Part shown: positions 56,587-64,000 of the stretch, piece after piece
Numbering within the stretch: position 1 is the stretch's first letter
Layout of the letters: each line of letters starts with the position of its first letter
Assembly: GCF_022376445.1 (NCBI RefSeq)
Contig: NW_025955031.1
Span: 62,001 to 126,000 of the forward strand
Origin: Fomitopsis serialis
Taxonomy: Eukaryota > Basidiomycota > Agaricomycetes > Polyporales > Fomitopsidaceae
Length of the DNA stretch: 64,000 bases
Direction: 5' to 3'
Notes under the pieces: generated by a model
Database searches by the model: none
Seen by the model: the letters and a program-made list of their open reading frames with translations, nothing else
What the model was told of the DNA's origin: nothing
Program-made: the position numbers and the translations under genes

Positions 56587-58161
56587 ATGAAGGTCTACGA
56601 TGGTTTGCGCTGCGAAAAGGAGAAGCTAGATGAGCTGTATCGCAAAGAACTCAACACCGTATTGGATTTGCACGATCTCCTGCTTGACCATGTCATACCA
56701 GACATGGTCGCTGAGCTTGGAGTCGATGAGCGCGGTCGACAAAATTTTGTGGACTGGGCAGCAGACATCCGTGAGTACGAACTGTGGTTGAGGTGTGGTT
56801 ACTGACGTGTCGAAGCCTCTATATTTCGCGTTTTGAAGGTAAGAGAGTTGCTTGCCCGGTTCTACTTCGCCCCAACTGACTTCGAATCATAGCGCCACAA
56901 GTTCGTCGCATCGTTGGCTCTTGAAGATATCCGGCGCATCATGCTCGGCCGCCTGAGCCCTATATCTCGGCCACGAACGGATGTCGCGCAGTTCCTACGC
57001 TGTCTCCCACTCAGCTCAGTTGATTCTTTCGGTCGACCAATCATCGTCATAAGGCCAAAGGGGCTGCAACTCTCGTCACCCGAGCTTCCGTCTATTTTGA
57101 ATACCTCTATGGAATCCTTGCGCGTGCGCCTCCATCAGCTCAACTCCAAGTGCGATGTCAGGGAGCCACCTGTCCTGCAGTACATTGCCCTGTTGGACAT
57201 GGAAGGCGTGTCAATCACCAGCGCTGTACGTCCATGTAATCTTTCAGAAACCAGGCGTTCGAATTCACCGCCTGGACATAGGGACGGATGGATGTCATCT
57301 CAAAATTCGCGCAGCAAATTTTGCCCGCGTTTCCTGGCATGATCGCGGCGGGTGAGTGTCTCTGCCACTAGTACCTGTAGCGCGCCTCGTACATGTGGTT
57401 ACCTTCCGACTGATGGATCGCATCACGCAGTCTTTGTGCTCAACTACGCATGGTCCTTCTCCGGAGCATGGAACTTCGCGAAGCATGTGTTCTCATGAGC
57501 GGCATCGTGTCACCCTTTTTCTGACTATGTTTATCAGACGGCTCCTGCCCCCGAGAGCGCGTTCACGTATCTTCTTCCCCAGCCGCGAAGAGCTCCTGGA
57601 CTACTTGCCGCCAGAATGTCTCCCATCTGGTAAATTCTTCTTGCCTTACGCCGACTGGAAGCTCACCTCTCGTGTGGAGATTTCGGTGGTCTCTTGCCTC
57701 CGTCTTCTGAACTGGAGGATCCCTTGCGGACTTCCCTCAAAACTGCGGATGGAATTGGTCCTCAATGCCATGCTGACGCCGACGCCGGCCCTGCGCGCAA
57801 GAGTGTAGACACCCTATCGGACTCGGAGGCGGCAGATCCTGAAATTCCTATGATGGGAGTCCCCCCATCGCGCCCAGCCCCACAGCACAGCCCCTACTAC
57901 GGATACCCAATTCTTCACGATACCCCCATCCCGACTCTGCGGCACGGCCGCCGACGAAAGCGAGACCTGCTGCGCACACTCGCGTGGCTCTTCTGGGCGC
58001 GCTGGCACATACACCTCGTAACGGCCCTAGCAGCCGTCGTGCTTGTTGCCGTCGTTCGTATATCACGAAGGACACGATTCGCCTTTAGTATGCGTGCACA
58101 GACGTCGAGTTTGACGACGATGCTTCGTGGGTTACTTGGGACCGGCCCAGGCGTACGTTAG
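56587..58161 (+). CDS. CRAL-TRIO (Sec14-like) domain protein with C-terminal membrane anchor
   Basis: Probable phospholipid-binding or transfer protein. The N-terminal part has MKVYDGLRCEKEKLDELYRK. After splicing, ADIPSIFRVLKRHKFVASLAL forms the N-terminal CRAL-TRIO helices. The core includes DSFGRPIIVIRPKGL, LQYIALLDMEGVSI, and FVLNYAWSFSGAWNFAKHVL, which fits the lipid-binding fold. PRSEELLDYLPPECLPSDYGGSLP matches the end of the domain. The C-terminus is Pro/Ser-rich, then basic (GRRRKRDLLR), with one hydrophobic segment (HLVTALAAVVLVAVVRI) near the end that may anchor it. About seven exons; junctions near 57350-57550 are approximate. Head to head with the SET-domain gene. Confidence 0.8.
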
Positions 58162-59368
58162 CCCATCGGCCGGTGGTGGAACCTAGTAGTCACTGACAAG
58201 GGGAAAACCGAGGCTTCGGGCTGTATGGGTCAGCTGTCGGCCTTCTCAAATTTATCACAGCTGAATGGCTTCATGATCTGCATTCATTTACAGCCATGGA
58301 ACCAGTCTGCTCATTGTATTAATAATATTATCCGCGACGATATTTCATTTGCCTAGTGCAATGACCATTTGAACACATTACTCATCGTCTGCGCATGACA
58401 ATATATTCACCAGTGTCCGACCAGATTGACAGACCCAAGCCCCGATCCTGGGAATGCGTAGTCGCGTTCCGCGAAATCTGTACCTCTCTTTACCTCGGCG
58501 TCCGCCGGTTGAATAAGATCTCAGTGTTAAAATCTGCACCACTCCGCTCATATACCCTCATGGAGCGAAGAAGAATTCGTCTTGGGCTGCATCGCCTGGG
58601 CAAGGTCTCAGCGCAGTCACTTCCGACAGAAATAGCTCAGAGACCTCAACCAAGGGGAACACTCTTACCGATCAGTGGCCGACTGCCATCTACTTTGAGT
58701 TGCGAGTTGCGGCCTGTACACGGTCAGAGACGACGTAATGCTAGATATCAACGCGAGGATGCCTGCGACATCCAATATGTATAGGTGACATCCTGGATCC
58801 CCCTCGGCGCCCCTGCCAGAGTCTCCGAGGAGTTTATGCCACGTAAGGCGGGCAAGTACCACGCCAATGCCTGTACAAGCTCCTGTCTGCATGTTGGACA
58901 GCGAAGTGAAGCATGGAGGCACTGTCTATCTCGCTTCTAAGCGTTTACAATTCCATTCCGATGAGGGGGCGGCGGTGGCGTGTCAATCCTACCTCCAGGA
59001 CGGTCCGACATTTGATGTCCGTCGATCCACTTCCGTCGTCTGGGTGTGCGAGCTTGTAGGTGTTTTTGTGAGCTCAAAGGAGAGAGAACAATGCGCGGCA
59101 CGACATACATGAAGCCGTCCTTCGTGATTACGACGGGCAGACAGACATCAGTGACTGACAAAGGAGCGGCCGTCTCATCGGTGAAACACATGGGCAGATG
59201 ATATTACAACGTGCGCATTCGATACAAGCACAGCCGGTGGCTCTATGTATAGATGGACGTGTTGATACAATACTGTTGCACGACGACCGGGTATGAATCC
59301 TAGCATAATTTACAGGAAATACTCAGGCAGCTGGAAGGGCAGGCCACCGTCAGTACCACCACGCCACC
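58162..59368. other. Intergenic, no gene recognised
   Basis: About 1.2 kb. A minus-strand frame at 58937-59191 starts MCFTDETAAPLSVTDVCLPV and could be an exon, but I could not connect it to anything known. Confidence 0.4.
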
Positions 59369-60622
59369 TCAACGAACAGAACGACGCACCTTGCCACCTG
59401 CATTTTGAGCCGCTTGTTGGCTGGGCCCGTCCCGCTCATTCTCCGGCGCTGCGTGGAAGACATTGAAGTACATCGCTTCTCCCGGCCCTACTTCCAATAT
59501 GCTCGCCGAATTGCCGCACCGATAGCAGTAGTTCGGCGCGGACCATACCGTGGAGAGGTGTTTATCGAATAGTGATGAGTAACCTTCCATGCAGAGTTGG
59601 TGTGCGCGCAAGATGTGCGACATGTTATTGGTCTCGAGGAATTTGTAGACGACTCCTGAGCCAAAGGTATAGCCTGCACCGCTGGAACCGCACACTTAAT
59701 CAGTCTTCTGGGGACACTCTACTGCATGGAGCATACCGAGGAGATATTGCAAAGTCCTCCTTCTCTGGGTCCGGGTCAGACCATACCAGGTCCGCCATCG
59801 GGCCTTCATGGGGAATCTCTGGGACAAGTTGAGATGTAGGTAAGGATAGACAACTTAGAAGGACTAACCTCGGAATCTGTCAACGACCTTTATTTGGTCG
59901 ATGGAATGTATGGACGGCGACAAACCTGCATGGTCGCAAACTTAAAGCGTGAAGCAACCTTACTACGTATGATACTGACCGCCGTGGACGCAAAATATTC
60001 GATCATCAATGACCACCGAGAGCGTGAGGAAGTCAAACATGTCGGTGAAGTACGTCCATACGTGGGATGTCCCATATTTGCGGACGCATTCGGTATAGAA
60101 GCCATAAGTCTAGCAAGAGCCCATGAATGTAGGTTCCACACGACTGTAGCTTCACTGACTTGCGTAACGGCACGCGACTCGTGATTCCCTCGAATCAACT
60201 GGACGCGGTCGGGGTATCGTAGCTTGAGACACGTGAGGAGGGATATTGTCTCGACGCTGAAGAGTCCGCGATCGACATAGTCGCCTCGTGGGTGCATGAA
60301 TTTGGAATGTACGCGTTCTGACTAATCATAACATACCGAGGAAGAGGTAGTTCGTGTGAGGTGCAAATCCGCCTATGCGGAAGATTTCAATAAGGTCATA
60401 GAACTGACTTGAGCATGAGTTAGACCTGGCTTACTGCAGGGACGCGGTGACTCACCCATGGATGTCGCCGACCACTGTAACAGGTGCACTAACATGCACC
60501 ACATTGGACTCCCTCATGAGCACCTCTTTCGTCTTCTCGCATATTTCCCGCAGAAGTGCTTCGTGCAGCAGCTGTTTCCGTAGTAGTTGCTCGATACAAG
60601 CGTCGAGATCGAAAGGCGCCAT
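59369..60622 (-). CDS. PPG1: PP2A-like serine/threonine phosphatase, Ppg1 type
   Basis: Metal-dependent phosphatase catalytic subunit of the PPP family. The start [17 protein letters not shown] leads to [19 protein letters not shown] (metal-binding GDxHG). Following exons give [19 protein letters not shown] (GDxxDRG), [13 protein letters not shown] (GNHE), [51 protein letters not shown] and [12 protein letters not shown]. All metal and catalytic signatures are present. Similarity of ESNVVHV..PVTVVGD and the EAPEN-like AAPENE near the end favours Ppg1 over Pph3/PP2A/PP6. The C-terminus lacks the YFL tail of PP2A. About six exons. In yeast, Ppg1 acts with a STRIPAK-like complex; that role here is inferred. 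Confidence 0.9.
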
Positions 60623-62355
60623 GAACCTGGATGTCAGTGCGAGCGTTCTTGACTGGTAAGCGCCTCGGCGCAGCGGCTCGCGAAGGTGGTGTTTGCGTCT
60701 GCTTGCTTCGTTTTCCACAAATGGAAGTCAGGACGTGGTTGCATACATATCAACGCTCAGTCCTTCTATATACACCTGTCTGTGTGGATTCAGTATGACT
60801 TTCGATCTTCCTCTGCCAAGCTCTGTCGTTAGCTGCTGCCACACAGCGTCAATTGAATCTTCTCACTGCGGTGCATGTTAGCAAAGAAAATCTGTCATAT
60901 TGGGGCCTCGGAATCGGCGGAAATCCCTTGGCTCCGACGCGGTGTCGTCTTGGTATCGTATGGTCAAGGTGAGGTAAGTGTCCTTGCACTGCGAAATAGC
61001 TAGCCGACTATCAATAATTTTTTCTCTCTGAAGCAGTGGCCAGGCGATCCTCGTGGTTCGATGATCATTTGCAGACACGGCGGCCAGATTCCTCAAGCTA
61101 TAGAGTATAGACGCTGGTCCGGGGCCACGGCATTTCGCCGTGCAGCTCTTGGCCACCCTCTTATGCTCAATGTGTCTCCCATGCAGCATCGACGTATTCG
61201 GTTGTAGTGTCTTTTGCCAGACCAGGCTAGCTTAGGAGTTGGCCGGAGCACGTTAGCACCGCGCGATGCACATGGACATCGTGACACAGTTCCCCAAGGA
61301 TGATGGCTGTGTGCCTCGGACGACGGAGATGCTTCCAACAACTTATCCTTCAATCCTTACATGGACTAGGAGTGGAGCAAAGCCAGCTCTAAGCCTTTCT
61401 GAACAAATGCCCGTGGTGAGTGTTAGGTTACGCTGCGTGCGCAGAAGCGCCGCGGTCGCAAGCCAGGCCATCGGAAACTTACTCAGGTTCCATCACCACC
61501 CGTCCCCTTAACGTCCTCTTCAGACACAGATGAATTTCACCGGTGCATCAGGACGTGCCTGTCACCTATGTGAAACCAATGGCGCCCGGCTAGTGTCGAA
61601 GCATACGAGCACAATCCAATGGCGATTGGGCCCGGCCGCGGTCCCGCTCGGCGGTCGAATTCGAGGTTCTTGGGCTGCGTCAGGTCCATGCATGGAACGG
61701 ACGTCTCCTTAGTCGGCGAGTAACTCACAACCCACTTACGTAACGGCGATAATACCGAACGATGTGATCCCTGCGTCCCACGACTTCATTCTTCACCTGC
61801 TTTTAGAGAGATTGCATCGGTACAGGACAGCTGCTCTGCCCCGGTGCGAGCCGTGAGCCGTGGCTTTCGGCGTCGCTATGCCTTCTTCCCGACACGCGCG
61901 GAACGTCACAACCAAGTTGCAACACTTGACGCAGCAAACTTGTGCCCCGCGAAGATCGAAGAATCGGAGGATCAGTGCTTTGTACAGTTGGAGTGTCTCC
62001 TCGAGCCGTTTCAGCTGAAGAAAATTGGCAGACTCTTGATCTAACCCCACTGGACAGATCTCCGAGCCGAGTATAGTTATACATCATTGGCCGATATGCA
62101 CGGCAAGTGGACTACCATCGAAGACTGACAACAGTCAGGATTTGAAACCCGGTGTTCAACGCTTCGATTGATCCTGGACATCTCGATGCATGACACCACC
62201 GGTACATACTACGTATGCTATGAACCGAACATGGGAAGGCCCCGTATTAAATCGTCTTCACTGCAAGACGATGATGGACGCCGCGAGTATTCATAAAAGG
62301 TCCAAGCGTATGTCGACAGCGAGATAGACTACCCACCGCGCTGAGTCCACCTAAT
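60623..62355. other. Intergenic, no gene recognised
   Basis: 1.7 kb upstream of both the phosphatase and the zinc-finger gene. A TATATA string near 60766-60772 lies about 145 bp upstream of the phosphatase start on its strand. Several open frames, none with a motif. Long upstream regions are common for regulatory genes such as the zinc-finger gene on the right. Confidence 0.4.
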
Positions 62356-63139
62356 ATGAACCCTTACTACAACTCTTCGCAACCCGGAGGCCAAGATGGC
62401 CAGCACCGGCACTCGTTGTCCTCCACAACCGACATGTCCGCACATTACCAGCAGCCCCACGGGGCAGGCTACCCAGCTTCCGCATTGCCGCAACCCATCG
62501 CCTATGCCCATCCATCCTCGCAGTACGCGGCGTACCCGCCGGCGACCACCAGCCACATGTCAGCCGCCCAGCCTGGCGATCCTCGAGGCGAATATGGCGG
62601 TATGTTCGCTTGTTGCAGCCATTCATTTGGTGTTCCTCATTCTAACCTGTGCTCCAGGACAAGCGTTGCGGAATCTTCCGTTTACGAACGCCCACCATGC
62701 CGGGATGCAACAGCCGCAATTGCAGGCGAACGCCGCATACGCAGGCATGGTGCCACCTGCCAGAGCCTCGTATCCTCCTCACTTCGCCGCAGCGAACGCC
62801 CAGGCGGGATATCACCATGGCTCGGCGCATCATGCCCAGGCTGCCCATCACGACACTCGATACATCCCCACCCCTGCGCAGACGATGCAGACTTACCAGA
62901 CGCAGCATCCCTCCCGCTCCGCGCTTACTCCACCGAAATCCTCCCCCTCCCCCGGCGTCGAGAGGTACGCATGCGACAAGTGCGACCGCACATTCTCTCG
63001 TCCGCACGATCGCAAGCGGCACTACGAGAGTCAGCATTTGCAGACGTCGCATAGCTGCCAATACTGCCGGAAGGAGTTCAGTCGCGCCGATTCGCTGAAG
63101 CGGCATCTCGACAATGGGTGCGACAAGATGCCCATGTGA
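62356..63139 (+). CDS. C2H2 zinc-finger protein, probable transcription factor
   Basis: Two exons (62356-62599, 62658-63139), about 241 residues. The N-terminal part is low-complexity, rich in His, Gln, Tyr, Pro and Ala (YYNSSQPGGQDGQ, HGAGYPASALPQ, AHHAQAAHHDTRY), as in activation or scaffold regions. Two fingers sit at the C-terminus: YACDKCDRTFSRPHDRKRHY..QH with C-x2-C-x12-H-x4-H spacing, and SCQYCRKEFSRADSLKRH with a final cysteine in DNGC in place of the second histidine (C2HC). It ends DKMPM. Paired C-terminal fingers of this kind are common in fungal regulators; the target is unknown. Confidence 0.88.
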
Positions 63140-64000
63140 ACCGGATGTCCGGCGACTTGACGGTTGGTATCTGCCCGTAGCATGTAGCCTATATCCTATT
63201 TTAGCGTAAACCCGACGTGTATTAGCTGTCTTGTATCTTGGAACACTCATTCCACGTCTGTATCACCGCGGCCGACCCCACTGTACTCCATCGCAACCGA
63301 ATAGATCTCCTAGGCCTCACGAGGCGCTTGCGATCCTATTGCCGATTAGAGTGAGCACCGGTGCATTGAAAGAGCGTTCCGTGTAGCTCGTTGCCGAGAT
63401 GTAGTCCCATCGAGGATAGTTGTACGTTGTGTCACCTTGTCAACAGGCCTGGCCGGACCCGTCGCTCGTCGCTGTCGTCTGAAGAATGTATTACTTCGCG
63501 CAGAGACTCGACACACATGGAGGCGGACTATGACAGGAATCTCCGCTGAGCATTCCTCCCCATGGATCAAGCATGGACGATCATGTCACGTCCATGGCTG
63601 CGGCTGGTCGTCCGAAATGAGTACGGTGAGAGTACGTGACCCGATAGAATCGCCGATGGACAGTGCCACCGGCAGACGCCATGCGTTCGTGCGGTTCAGT
63701 TGAAGAAGCAGGCCCGGGGAACAGTGGAGATATCTGCGGAAGGCAGTTGGATTTAGTAAGGACATCCAAGGCATGGCTTCACTTGCCCGACGGTGCAGTT
63801 CCCGTACAGCACACATGCCTCACGGATCCATCACAAATACCGCTCTGACAGACTTCGTGCACAGCTGTGGCCCACGAGAAATCCCTACGACAGGCTTCTT
63901 ATTCGCAATGGCCGGTTGATACATAGCAGAGAACGCCTCGAATCGGCGCCGGTCCCCATGGCCTGCGCTGATCACCGGTATGCCCAAAACAGACACGCTG
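63140..64000. other. Right edge, no gene recognised
   Basis: Contains the 3' flank of the zinc-finger gene; open frames on both strands have no motif. Nothing supportable up to the window end. Confidence 0.45.

Overview
This window looks like nuclear DNA from a filamentous basidiomycete, most likely an Agaricomycete and possibly a polypore. The genes are split by many short introns (about 45-60 nt, GT...AG). The gene content (DUF6533 membrane protein, S28 peptidase, Vps3844-type protein, muskelin, SETD6/Rkm4-type methyltransferase, the kinase family described below) and the dense two-strand packing also fit. The taxonomic placement is inference from gene families, not from a database search.

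The left third (about 0.76-23.2 kb) is the notable part. It is an array of a two-gene module repeated five times intact (positions 760-3969, 4634-7748, 9476-12644, 13705-16871, 17381-20630). Each module has a minus-strand protein-kinase-like gene (K1-K5) head to head with a plus-strand gene of an unrecognised family (C1-C5). The start codons are always about 730-820 bp apart. A sixth kinase (K6, 20886-22227) is frameshifted and has no companion. A seventh (last exon only, about 22548-22806) lies inverted next to it. The kinases share their exon layout and keep HRD, DFG and the catalytic lysine. The companions share an N-terminal GD.AQ..TL..LE motif, a basic middle and a divergent acidic tail. 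A TATTGTTC-like box lies about 95-150 bp upstream of every kinase start. I know of no description of this pair as a unit; the sequence suggests the two genes are co-duplicated and co-regulated.

The middle (23.7-46.2 kb) returns to ordinary genes: muskelin (CTLH E3 ligase component), prefoldin subunit 4 and ribosomal protein P1 (head to head), a DUF6533 membrane protein, two small secreted proteins, an MFS transporter, an S28 serine peptidase, a Vps3844-like membrane protein and a GNAT acetyltransferase.

The right third (46.2-64 kb) opens with a gene-poor stretch holding a G-rich low-complexity tract (about 47.8-48.8 kb). It then carries an F-box/LRR-like protein, an acidic hypothetical protein, a 78-bp foldback element with perfect 8-bp target-site duplications (54.0 kb), a SET-domain lysine methyltransferase head to head with a CRAL-TRIO lipid-transfer protein, a Ppg1-type phosphatase and a two-finger C2H2 protein. 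No rRNA, tRNA or CRISPR feature could be supported. Exon borders were placed by eye from GT/AG sites and reading-frame continuity, so individual junctions may be off by a few bases.
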